Shown: positions 27,073 to 34,669 of the stretch, in pieces | Numbering within the stretch: the stretch's first letter is position 1 | Layout: each line of letters begins with the position of its first letter | Assembly: GCA_022824585.1 (NCBI GenBank) | Contig: JAJDZN010000144.1 | Span: 1-49,366 of the forward strand | Length of the DNA stretch: 49,366 bases | Source of the DNA: Bryobacterales bacterium | GTDB lineage: Bacteria; Acidobacteriota; Terriglobia; Bryobacterales; UBA6623 | Direction of reading: 5' to 3' | Made by a program: the position numbers and the translations under genes | Notes under the pieces: model-generated | The model's input: only the letters and a program-made list of their open reading frames with translations | Database searches by the model: none | Told to the model about the DNA's origin: nothing

Positions 27073-27100
27073 GCGAGACGGCGGCGTGCCGCCGCCTCGC
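27073..27100 (-). terminator. GC-rich hairpin after the receptor fragment (repeat copy 1)
   Basis: An 11-12 bp stem (CGAGACGGCGG / CCGCCGCCTCG, one G-T mismatch) with a CGTG loop, located just after the truncated receptor gene. The same hairpin is in repeat copy 2 at 28402-28429 after the intact receptor gene. There is no T-run, so it may stabilise an mRNA 3' end rather than act as an intrinsic terminator. Confidence 0.35.
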
Positions 27101-27113
27101 TGTCTGAACGCGA

Positions 27114-27260
27114 TCAGAAGGCCAAGCGCAAGCCCATCCGGAACACGCGCTGGTCAAGGCCCTCGCGCCCGGTATTCGCCACGTTGTTGACGACACCGAA
27201 ACCTCTGCTGGCAATGCTGGAGTTCGGGTTGACGAAGTGCAGCGTGCTCGACGAGGTGAG
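27114..27260 (-). pseudogene. TonB-receptor 3' fragment
   Basis: The last 48 codons of a TonB-dependent receptor gene, ending LRLAF and TGA exactly as the intact gene at 28443-31808. Frame is preserved: HF-NPNSSIASRGFGVVNN and then NTGREGLDQRVFRMGLRLAF match the intact protein with few changes. The match stops at about 27262 next to the XRE antitoxin stop codon; there is no start or barrel. It is a remnant of a second receptor gene. Confidence 0.85.
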
Positions 27261-27268
27261 GTCGTAGG

Positions 27269-27640
27269 TTAGATGAGATCATCGACCGATACGCTGAGCG
27301 CAGTCGCAATGCGCTTCATAGCGTTGACTGAACCGGGCTTCCTGCCATTCTCAATGTCTGACAAATAGGAGGCCGCGATCCCAGCGGTCGCCGCAAGCTC
27401 GCCTGCTTTCCTGCCACGGTACGTGCGCCAGACGCGCACAGGATTCTCTCCGGACGCGATGCGCTTGACCAGGTCGAAAGGCACGAGTTCTTGGTCAGGA
27501 TCTTCCAAGGCTCGCTGAACAAGTGCAGAATCCATGGCATCTTCCTCCACGGCGTTTCGCAGTGCGTCGTACTCGACTCGCGGAACCACTGCGTATTCTT
27601 CTCCGCCAAGTGTGATGATTTGCGGGTCGGAAATTGTCAT
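27269..27640 (-). CDS. XRE-family antitoxin of a RelE/HigB-type module
   Basis: 123 residues. A helix-turn-helix of the Cro/C1 type is at about 78-115 (AGELAATAGIAASYLSDIEN then GRKPGSVNAMKRIATAL). The N-terminal half, starting with TISDPQIITLGGEEYAVVPR, resembles antitoxin toxin-wrapping regions and has the acidic EEDAMDSAL helix. The ATG at 27640 overlaps the toxin stop codon by 4 bp, so the order is toxin first, as in HigBA. Function: binds the toxin and represses the promoter. It lies inside the block flanked by the 439-bp direct repeats; its stop is 8 bp from the repeat edge. Confidence 0.88.
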   Translation of the reverse strand: MTISDPQIITLGGEEYAVVPRVEYDALRNAVEEDAMDSALVQRALEDPDQELVPFDLVKRIASGENPVRVWRTYRGRKAGELAATAGIAASYLSDIENGRKPGSVNAMKRIATALSVSVDDLI

Positions 27641-27894
27641 CGGTATGCTTCTCCACGGGGTACAATCGCGGCAATCGTAAGCGTCTTGGTTTCGGTGTTG
27701 ACCGTATAGAGCACACGCCAGTCGCCGACCCGCAGTCTGAATCCGTCAAACCCTCTCAGGGCGGTCAGATTGCTGTTCGGAGCCAAGGGGTTCGCAGCCA
27801 GAGCTTCGATCTTGCCGATAATCGTCCTCTCCGTATTGCTTGGCATGCTACGAAGACGTCGACTCGCGTCCTTCGTGAACATGACGGTGAACAC
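27637..27894 (-). CDS. RelE/ParE-family toxin
   Basis: 85 residues from GTG at 27894; an internal ATG at 27882 (residue 5) is possible. The RelE fold is visible: an N-terminal strand (FTVMFTKDASRRLRSMP), two helices (NTERTIIGKIEALAAN), then LRGFDGFRLRVGDWRVLYTV, the conserved strand with Arg and Tyr, and IAAIVPRGEAYR at the end. The R-x-G-D-W-R-V-x-Y motif matches ribosome-dependent mRNA interferases. A palindrome just upstream suggests autoregulation. The XRE antitoxin gene follows, overlapping by 4 bp. Confidence 0.9.
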   Translation of the reverse strand: MFTVMFTKDASRRLRSMPSNTERTIIGKIEALAANPLAPNSNLTALRGFDGFRLRVGDWRVLYTVNTETKTLTIAAIVPRGEAYR

Positions 27895-27902
27895 TCAATC
27901 AG

Positions 27903-27912
27903 TATAGCTATA
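27903..27912. promoter_or_regulatory. Palindrome TATAGCTATA upstream of the RelE toxin
   Basis: A perfect 10-bp palindrome located 9 bp upstream of the toxin GTG. On the minus strand it overlaps TATACT, a good -10 box (27901-27906). This position suits an autoregulatory operator for the RelE/XRE complex. No clear -35 is seen. Confidence 0.4.
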
Positions 27913-28147
27913 AGGAAACATAGCGGCCCGCGAGAATTATCTATTGGCGAACGAGCGCATCGGGGTCAAACTCGTTGTTCTTGTGTGGCGCAGCTTCGGA
28001 AAGCGGTTCAGTGAGGCGGGCCTGATTTCGGCGTGTCGCTCACTTGCGGCGCAGAGAGCACAGCCGGAAGCAGGCAGCTGCCATCCCCGCGCCTCGGCCG
28101 CTCCGGCGGTGGAGCTTGTGGATGTCACTTATGCGTTGTGCTCTCGA

Positions 28148-28240
28148 TCATGTGATCTGGTCGATGGGATCGGGGCCGGGCTGACCACAGCCAACCAGCA
28201 CTGCGAGGACGAGAAACGAGAGAATGGCTCGGGTTTGCAC
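28148..28240 (-). pseudogene. Haem-lipoprotein 5' fragment
   Basis: A GTG start at 28240 and 30 codons, then TGA. The translation, MQTRAILSFLVLAVLVGC and then GQPGPDPIDQIT, matches the N-terminus of the intact lipoprotein at 23819-26911 (MQHRAILPFLAAAALAGC, then DPIDQIT), including the lipobox cysteine. Similarity ends exactly there. It lies directly downstream of the intact TonB receptor gene, in the place where the lipoprotein gene would be expected. Confidence 0.85.
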
Positions 28241-28589
28241 AGTCTGGCCTCAGCGGACGGGACGTAACCGCGAGATTTCCAACGCTACGCCTCGTCGGCG
28301 ACTATCCTACCGCCTCGCTTGCACACCCGGCGGGCAGGTTTCGCAACAGCGATGCCCCGAGGCACGCCTTCGCCATGCGCGGCGAGAAGCACAAGGGGAG
28401 GGCGAGACGGCGGCGTGCCGCCGCCTCGCTGTCGGAACGCGATCAGAAGGCCAGGCGCAAGCCCATCCGGAACACGCGCTGGTCAAGGCCCTCGCGCCCG
28501 GTATTCGCCACGTTGTTGACGACACCGAAACCACTGCTGGCAATGTTGGAGTTCGGGTTGCGGAAGTGCGGCGTGTTCGACACGTTGAA
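28151..28589. repeat. Direct repeat copy 2 (about 439 bp)
   Basis: Partner of 26822-27260. It runs from the lipoprotein gene remnant, across the intergenic region and hairpin, into the 3' end of the intact TonB receptor gene. Together the two copies flank an approximately 890-bp block (27261-28150) that holds the RelE/XRE genes and about 250 bp without a recognised gene. Confidence 0.9.
28402..28429 (-). terminator. GC-rich hairpin after the TonB receptor gene (repeat copy 2)
   Basis: Same hairpin as at 27073-27100: an 11-12 bp stem with a CGTG loop, 13 bp after the receptor stop codon. Conservation in both copies suggests a role at the 3' end of the transcript. No T-run. Confidence 0.35.
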
Positions 28590-31500
28590 GATTTCCCCAC
28601 GGACTTGGATGCTGAACCTTTCCGTCGGCTGGAACTTGCGGAACACGCCCATGTCCATGTTGATCAGGCCCGGTCCGCGCAACACATTCGAGCCGCAGGT
28701 GCCGAAGCGCGGCGGGTCGTTCGCCTCATCAGGGTCGGCCAGTGTCGAAGGATCCCACCAGCCATCCGGCGAGCCCAGCTTGACCGGAGCGGACAGGCAG
28801 TCAGCGAACTGTCCCGATCCGACGCTGTTCAATGACCCGGCAGGAGCAGTGGGCGTGGCTGGACGACCTGTGTAGAGCGACGCCAGAGCGTTGATCTGCC
28901 AACCGCCCAGGATCGCCGCCGGCGCACCGGACTGTGCGAACTTCTTGCCCTTGCCGAACGGCAGCTCGTAAGAATTCGAAATGACCAAGTTGTGCCGGAT
29001 GTCGTTGTTGAGAGGCCCGCGGTTCTTCCAGTAGTATTCCGGATGCCTGACGCGCGGCTGAGCCGTGGACGACTCGGACGTGTATCCGCGCCCGTGCGCC
29101 CATGTGTAGGCCAAGTTGAACGAATGTCCGGAACGGCTGCGACGAACCAGCTTGACCTGTAGCGAATCGTACATCGGCGTGCCGATGGTGCCCCAGAACA
29201 GCGTGTTCGCATTGCGCCCGTAGAGCTTGCGCAGGACACGGCCGGCATTGCCTTCGCCTATGCCTCCCCAGTTGGCCTCGATGCGAGAACTCTGGCGCGT
29301 CGACCGGGTCGCGACGTAGGAGGCCGTGCCGATCCAATCGCCCACCTGCTTCTCAAGCGTGAAATTCCAAGACTGGATGTATCCGCGCACATAGTTCTCA
29401 TCCGCCGTGGCGACGTTCGCCCTGAGCGGCATTTCGATCCGGTCGTCGGTCGGGATTGGAGGGATCGCCGGAAAACCCTGGTCTAGAGTCGTGGCCCACG
29501 AGCGGTTGTTCGGGGCGGGCAGGCGCTGCGAGAACTGCGTCGGCAGGTTCCCCCTCAGGTCGCGTCCGAGATTGAATGGGTCCCAAGTCATCCCGTAGCC
29601 CGCGCGTACGACGAAGGTGTCAGTGGCCCTCCAGGCAATGCCGACGCGGGGCGCGAACTGGGTCTTGCTCTGCGGCAGGCCGCAGTTGCGGGGCACCGAG
29701 CCGATGCCGCACACCAGCATGATGTTCTCGGCAATATCGAAGCGCTCCAATCCGCGATTGGGGCGCACGGGGAACGGGAAGTACTCCCAGCGGGTGCCAT
29801 AGGAGAGCGTCAGATCGGGGCGAACCTGCCAGCGGTCACGGATGTACAACGAATACTGGCTCGACCGTGTCTGCAGGTTCTTGCCGTTCAGGAAGTTGCG
29901 TGCCGCCTCGCGCGGCAGTCCCAGCATGAAGGAGGCAATCGCGTTGTAGTCGTTCGTCCTCGTGCCAGCTCGGCTCGTCGTGTTGTTTCGAAACCGGAAG
30001 CCGCCCGCCGGAGCGTCGCCTCCGGGAAAGTTGGCCACCTCTTGGTTGATGTGAGTCAGGAACGTGTCGGTTCCGAAGCGAATCTCGTGGTTCCGCTTCG
30101 TCCAGTTACCGTTGAACACGATCTGGTGCAGGTAGTCGTGCCCGATGAATGGCGATGTGGCGCGGTAGCCGAGATTGCCATAGCCCGCATCGAAACGCAT
30201 GCGCGGCATGCCACCGTAGAACGTGCCGCCCCCGCCAGGCGTGCCGTCCCCGTTCGTGCCGGGAATCCCCAGCACGTCCAAGCCAATCCGCTGGTCGAGG
30301 TTTCCAGCAAAGGCATTGCTATCGACCAAGGTCGAGCCGAAGTAGGCGTCAAACACCAAGTTCGGAGTCGCAACGTAGGTCGTGGAGATCGTGCCGCTAT
30401 AAGTCGGCCCGAATCCGTTGTCGGTGCGGAAGTTTGTCGGGTGCAGGTGGATGCCGGAAAGGTCGCCGAACGCCGCGGGATTCCACTGCTTGTAGTAGAA
30501 GAAGCTCAGGCGGGCGAACATCGTCCACTTGTCGGAGAGGTTGAAGTTGGCCTTGCTGTCGATCTGGTTGCGGTGGAAGAAGTAGCTGTCGTTCGCGAGT
30601 TTGTTGCGATTCAGCCCGAGCGATCCGACACCCTGACGATCAGGTATGTGCCAGTCAGGGTTGTCGGCCAAGATGCGGCTGGCCCGAGCGATGCGCGCCT
30701 CCGGGATCATGTTGTTCGCGAATGGTGTCCGGTTGCCCTCGTCGCCAATGGCGGCAGACATCGGATCGAAAATCGGCAGGGGCGAACCGGAGAAGTCTCC
30801 GGCGCGCATCGCCACCGTCGGCACCTTGATGAACTTCGTGACGTTGGAATTCTCGGAAGTGCGCTCGTAGCTGAAGAAGTAGAAGGCCTTGTTCTTCTTG
30901 ATCGGGCCGCCGATCGTGCCGCCCGCCTGGTTGTAGATGAACTTGGGCTTGGCGTTGTTGCGATCGCTGAAGTATGGATAGGCCTGCATGTGCTGGTTGT
31001 TGTGGTACCAGAAGCCCGAGCCGTGCACTTCGTTGGTGCCGCTCTTGATCTGCAGGTTGATGGCGGCACCGCCAGCCAGGCCCTGCTCGGCGTCAAACGA
31101 GCTGGTGACGACGTTGACGACCTCGATCGACTCCAACGAGGGGTTGATGCCCGACATGTGGGTCAGATTGGGGTTGTAGCTCGACGCTCCGTCGATGCGG
31201 ACGTTGTTGGACTTGTCGGTAGTGCCATTGACCGTGTAGCGCACTGCGCGGGTCGGGTTCGCGGGCACCGAGTGAGCGTTGGCAGGGGGCGAGAAGCCAG
31301 GTAGCGTTTGGAGCAGCATCTGGTAGTTGCGGCCCAGCGGCACCGGCACCTCCTGCAAATCATCCTTGCTTACTTCGGCCCGGACCTCGGCGCGATCGGT
31401 CTGTAGTTGCACGGAATTGGCAGTGACTTCGATGACCTCGGTTACTTGGCCGACCGCGAGGTCCACATCCACACGGGTCACGTTGTTCACCGTGACGGGC

Positions 31501-31808
31501 ACACCCGTTGTGGTGTTGCTGCTGAATCCTTCGGATCGCACCTCGACTCGATACGTTCCGGTCGCCACCGTCGAAAAGCTGTACGCACCCGCTTCGTTAG
31601 ACTCGCCGCTACGGGAACCGCCAGTCTCTTCGTGGGTGATGCTTACCTGCGCACCGGGAATCACAGCCCCGGTGCTGTCTGTCACATTGCCGACTATGCT
31701 GCCGTAGAGGATCTGCGCCTCCGACGGCACCGATGTGGCAAGACCGATCATCGCAATGGCCGCAAGGGCAATCGCGGATCCAAGGGAAAACTGTCTTTCA
31801 GGTCGCAT
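28443..31808 (-). CDS. TonB-dependent receptor, Oar-like
   Basis: 1,121 residues. A signal peptide ends near TSVPSEAQ. The carboxypeptidase-regulatory domain is at about 33-120 (YGSIVGNVTDSTGAVIPGAQ). The plug follows (about 130-260: LGRNYQMLLQTLPGFSPPAN) and the barrel runs to a C-terminal Phe (MGLRLAF). A GAGGTGAT ribosome site lies 8 bases upstream of the ATG at 31808. It is the intact partner of the fragment at 27114-27260. On the minus strand the haem lipoprotein gene lies downstream, and on the plus strand the dihaem cytochrome and quinoprotein genes are divergent. This suggests an uptake-plus-oxidation locus; substrate unknown. Confidence 0.94.
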   Translation of the reverse strand: MRPERQFSLGSAIALAAIAMIGLATSVPSEAQILYGSIVGNVTDSTGAVIPGAQVSITHEETGGSRSGESNEAGAYSFSTVATGTYRVEVRSEGFSSNTTTGVPVTVNNVTRVDVDLAVGQVTEVIEVTANSVQLQTDRAEVRAEVSKDDLQEVPVPLGRNYQMLLQTLPGFSPPANAHSVPANPTRAVRYTVNGTTDKSNNVRIDGASSYNPNLTHMSGINPSLESIEVVNVVTSSFDAEQGLAGGAAINLQIKSGTNEVHGSGFWYHNNQHMQAYPYFSDRNNAKPKFIYNQAGGTIGGPIKKNKAFYFFSYERTSENSNVTKFIKVPTVAMRAGDFSGSPLPIFDPMSAAIGDEGNRTPFANNMIPEARIARASRILADNPDWHIPDRQGVGSLGLNRNKLANDSYFFHRNQIDSKANFNLSDKWTMFARLSFFYYKQWNPAAFGDLSGIHLHPTNFRTDNGFGPTYSGTISTTYVATPNLVFDAYFGSTLVDSNAFAGNLDQRIGLDVLGIPGTNGDGTPGGGGTFYGGMPRMRFDAGYGNLGYRATSPFIGHDYLHQIVFNGNWTKRNHEIRFGTDTFLTHINQEVANFPGGDAPAGGFRFRNNTTSRAGTRTNDYNAIASFMLGLPREAARNFLNGKNLQTRSSQYSLYIRDRWQVRPDLTLSYGTRWEYFPFPVRPNRGLERFDIAENIMLVCGIGSVPRNCGLPQSKTQFAPRVGIAWRATDTFVVRAGYGMTWDPFNLGRDLRGNLPTQFSQRLPAPNNRSWATTLDQGFPAIPPIPTDDRIEMPLRANVATADENYVRGYIQSWNFTLEKQVGDWIGTASYVATRSTRQSSRIEANWGGIGEGNAGRVLRKLYGRNANTLFWGTIGTPMYDSLQVKLVRRSRSGHSFNLAYTWAHGRGYTSESSTAQPRVRHPEYYWKNRGPLNNDIRHNLVISNSYELPFGKGKKFAQSGAPAAILGGWQINALASLYTGRPATPTAPAGSLNSVGSGQFADCLSAPVKLGSPDGWWDPSTLADPDEANDPPRFGTCGSNVLRGPGLINMDMGVFRKFQPTERFSIQVRGEIFNVSNTPHFRNPNSNIASSGFGVVNNVANTGREGLDQRVFRMGLRLAF

Positions 31809-32140
31809 TTTGAATCACCTCAACACTTGCGGCGAACACCCCCCGCGCGAGGGGTACTCGACGGCCGCGACTGACACACTGCTAGATCGATGGACACCCC
31901 TGCCCCCGGCCTAGCCGCCGGAAGTATATCACGCATTCTCGGCGAGTAGGTGTGATTCGCGGAAGCATTCCTGCCCATGGACGCAAATGCGGCAACCAAC
32001 AGCCGAACCGCTCGCTACGCCCGATGTGCAGCGTCGAGCATTGGTATGCTCATGCTGTGAACTGTCCGCCCGGGCAAGGCGTTGGCGGGTTCCCGACGCT
32101 CCTCGCGACGGCTGCTCCAGCCGGAGCGAGCGCACCAAAC
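31809..32140. other. Divergent intergenic region (332 bp)
   Basis: Between the leftward TonB receptor and rightward cytochrome genes; should hold both promoters. TATACT on the minus strand (31923-31928) is a possible -10 for the receptor, without a good -35. The cytochrome frame is open upstream to 31952, but the extra residues do not look like protein. Confidence 0.35.
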
Positions 32141-33040
32141 ATGGGTAGAGCGGGCGCACCGCCATCCATCGCGAGCCGGAAAGGATCTCGCAAGCGCGGC
32201 AGGTTGCGGACGACGCGAATTGCAGCGTTCGTGTCACTAGCCGTACTGCTAGCGCTGGCTCCCGCTGCAGCGCAACGGTCCGCTCAGGAGCCGACCGAGT
32301 CGCGCAACCCCTTGGGCCGCGACGCCGCGGCGGTCGAAGCCGGAGACGAATTGTTCCACGAGCGCTGCGCGGTGTGCCACGGCCAGCAGGCAGAGGGTGC
32401 CATGGCGTCCAACCTCGCAGTCGCTAGGAGCGTAAGCAGAGGTTCCGAGGCGGGCCTGTTCAAGCTTATCCGCGCCGGCATTCCCGGCACGGAGATGCCG
32501 CCCCAACCTGATCTGCCGGAAGGGCGCCTCTGGCAGCTCGTTTCCTACCTTCGCAGCTTGGCTCATCCCGCCGAGCAGCCTCCGGTCCCGGGAAATGTCG
32601 CGGCCGGACAAGCGGTCTTTCAACGAGCCGGCTGCGCGGGCTGCCATGTCGTCAACGGCGCGGGCGGATTCCTCGGGCCGGCCTTGGATTCGATCGGAGT
32701 TCGGCGCGACAGCGACAAGATCCGGGAGGATTTGCTGGACCCAAGCGCCGAACTGGCCGAGGGCTTCGGCACCGTCGTAGTCGAGACGGCGGGCGGCGAA
32801 ACGCTGGAAGGAGTGCTGAAGAACGAAGACTCGTTTACGTTGCTGGTGATGACCGCCGATGGCGGCATCAAGACGTTCCAGCGGAAGCAGCTGCGCTCGG
32901 TGCACACGCCACAACGATCGCAGATGCCCGCCGACTACGGACAGCGTCTCGGGCCTGAAGAAGTGCAAGACCTGCTAGCTTTCCTAGACCGCCAGCGGGA
33001 TCCGTTCGTACCCGTGCGACGCGGCTTCGGAAATTACTGA
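32141..33040 (+). CDS. Dihaem cytochrome c, PVC-type C-terminal domain
   Basis: 299 residues from the ATG at 32141; an earlier in-frame start would add implausible sequence before the signal peptide (residues about 26-45). Two haem c motifs are present: CAVCH at 76-80 with a likely axial Met in GTEMPPQP (Met119), and CAGCH at 165-169. The C-terminal domain (about 150-295, ending PADYGQRLGPEEVQDLLAFL) is the Planctomycetes-type haem-binding domain also found at the end of the lipoprotein at 23819-26911. It is 11 bp upstream of the quinoprotein gene, so it is the probable electron acceptor of that dehydrogenase in the periplasm. Confidence 0.92.
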   Translation: MGRAGAPPSIASRKGSRKRGRLRTTRIAAFVSLAVLLALAPAAAQRSAQEPTESRNPLGRDAAAVEAGDELFHERCAVCHGQQAEGAMASNLAVARSVSRGSEAGLFKLIRAGIPGTEMPPQPDLPEGRLWQLVSYLRSLAHPAEQPPVPGNVAAGQAVFQRAGCAGCHVVNGAGGFLGPALDSIGVRRDSDKIREDLLDPSAELAEGFGTVVVETAGGETLEGVLKNEDSFTLLVMTADGGIKTFQRKQLRSVHTPQRSQMPADYGQRLGPEEVQDLLAFLDRQRDPFVPVRRGFGNY

Positions 33041-33051
33041 GTGATCCTGCA

Positions 33052-34650
33052 ATGCACCCGACTCGGCTTGTTCCCCGCATGACTGCGCCGCTGCTGTTGC
33101 TCGTATTGCTTGTGCCGGCCAGCGCCTCGGCCCAAGCGCTGGAAGAGCGCTACAAGAACCCGGCGAACTGGCTCAGCTACGACCGTGACAACACCGGCCG
33201 GCGCTTCTCGGAGCTGGACGAGATCAACCGCGAGAACGTCGCCCGCCTCGTGCCCAAGTGGGTCTTCCAATACAGCCCGCCGCAGCCGCGCACCGAGGCC
33301 ACGCCGCTCGTCCGTGACAGCGTGATGTATCTCACGGCCGGCGGAATGCGAGCTTTCGCGATTGACGCGACGTCCGGGCGCTCGATCTGGCGCTTCGACT
33401 ACCCCTACAGCCGCAGCGGTGACAACCCAACCCCGAACTGGACCCGGGGCTTCGGCATTTCCGGCAACCGCCTCTTTCTCGGCACGCCCGACTGCTACGT
33501 GGTCTCGCTTGACAGCCGCAACGGAGCGATGTTGTGGCGCTCGCAAGTGACCGACCCTGACGAGCAACCCTGCTTCGGGTCCACCGGAGCGCCGATCATC
33601 GCCAAGAATCGGGTCATGATGGGCATACGCGGCGGCGACACGGGGCGTATTCGCGGCTACCTGGACGCATTTAACGCCGAGACCGGCAAGCGAGAGTGGC
33701 GCTTCTACACGGTTCCCGCCCCCGGACAGCCCGGCTCGGAGACGTGGCCGGAGAACGATTCGTGGAAGGTCGGCGGCGGAACGCCTTGGACTAGCGGAAC
33801 GTACGATCCCGAGTTGGACCTGCTGTACTGGCCGACCGGCAATCCGGGTCCCAAGGATTTCGACGGCCGCGACCGCTTGGGCGACAACCTCTACACGGCC
33901 AGCCTGCTGGCCCTGCGCCCAGACGATGGGGAACTCGTCTGGCACTTCCAGTACACGCCGCATGACGAGCACGACTGGGATGCCAACCAAACGCCAGTGT
34001 TGGTCGACGCCGAATGGGACGGCGCAACGCGCAAGCTGCTGCTACATCCCAACCGGAATGCTTTTCTGTACGTCTTGGATCGAACGACCGGGAAGTTCTT
34101 GCGTGGCACCGCCTTCGCCAAGGAGACATGGCTGGAGAAATTCACTCCGGAAGGCCGCCCGGTCCCCAAGCCAGAGAGCGCTCCCAGCCCTGGCGGGTCG
34201 TATGTCTGCCCCGACATCCACGGCGGCACCAACTGGCAGTCGCCGACCTATCATCCCGGCACGGGGCTGCTCTACGTGATGTCGCGAGACGCGTGCGGCG
34301 TCTACTACCGCACCGGTCACAGCATCAATCACCAAGAGACCGGCGCCAAGAACTACCTGCGGGCGATCGAGGTTGCCACCGGGGACATCGCCTGGGAAGT
34401 GCCGCTCCTCGGCGTGGAGAGCGAAGAGGTGATGTTCGCAGGGGCGATGGCGACGGCGGGCGGACTGGTGTTCTTCGGGAGCCGCGATGGCAGCTTCATG
34501 GCCGCCGACGCGAATACGGGCGAGGTACTGTGGCACTTCAACACTGGCGGGACCATCCGAGCTTCCCCGGTCACGTTTGAAGCTGGCGGCCGCCAATACG
34601 TCGCGATCACCACCAAAGCCGGAGTGTTCGCGTTCGGCCTGTTCGAGTGA
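33052..34650 (+). CDS. PQQ-dependent dehydrogenase (quinoprotein), periplasmic
   Basis: 532 residues. A signal peptide ends at ASASAQA (about residue 26). The eight-bladed propeller is evident from repeats such as AFAIDATSGRSIWRFDYPY, SLDSRNGAMLWRSQV and AADANTGEVLWHFNTGG. Family hallmarks are NWLSYDRDNTGRRFSELDEI near the start, the WHFQYTPHDEHDWDANQTPVL segment containing conserved Asp, and MATAGGLVFFGSRDG near the end. The vicinal disulfide (Cys-Cys) of methanol dehydrogenases is not visible, so this is not a classical MxaF/XoxF enzyme. It forms an operon with the dihaem cytochrome. Expected role: oxidise an alcohol, polyol or sugar in the periplasm and pass electrons to the cytochrome. 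Confidence 0.92.
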   Translation: MHPTRLVPRMTAPLLLLVLLVPASASAQALEERYKNPANWLSYDRDNTGRRFSELDEINRENVARLVPKWVFQYSPPQPRTEATPLVRDSVMYLTAGGMRAFAIDATSGRSIWRFDYPYSRSGDNPTPNWTRGFGISGNRLFLGTPDCYVVSLDSRNGAMLWRSQVTDPDEQPCFGSTGAPIIAKNRVMMGIRGGDTGRIRGYLDAFNAETGKREWRFYTVPAPGQPGSETWPENDSWKVGGGTPWTSGTYDPELDLLYWPTGNPGPKDFDGRDRLGDNLYTASLLALRPDDGELVWHFQYTPHDEHDWDANQTPVLVDAEWDGATRKLLLHPNRNAFLYVLDRTTGKFLRGTAFAKETWLEKFTPEGRPVPKPESAPSPGGSYVCPDIHGGTNWQSPTYHPGTGLLYVMSRDACGVYYRTGHSINHQETGAKNYLRAIEVATGDIAWEVPLLGVESEEVMFAGAMATAGGLVFFGSRDGSFMAADANTGEVLWHFNTGGTIRASPVTFEAGGRQYVAITTKAGVFAFGLFE

Positions 34651-34669
34651 TCCGCCCGGCGGGGCGCCG

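Larger units (their letters stand above)
26822..27260. repeat. Direct repeat copy 1 (about 439 bp)
   Basis: Matches 28151-28589 at a nearly constant offset of 1,329 bp with two compensating 1-base indels. In the best 200 bp about nine bases in ten agree by eye. This copy starts inside the haem lipoprotein gene (its first 30 codons), crosses its upstream region and ends with the 3' end of a TonB receptor gene. Similarity fades at about 27250-27262, just before the XRE antitoxin stop. Confidence 0.9.
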
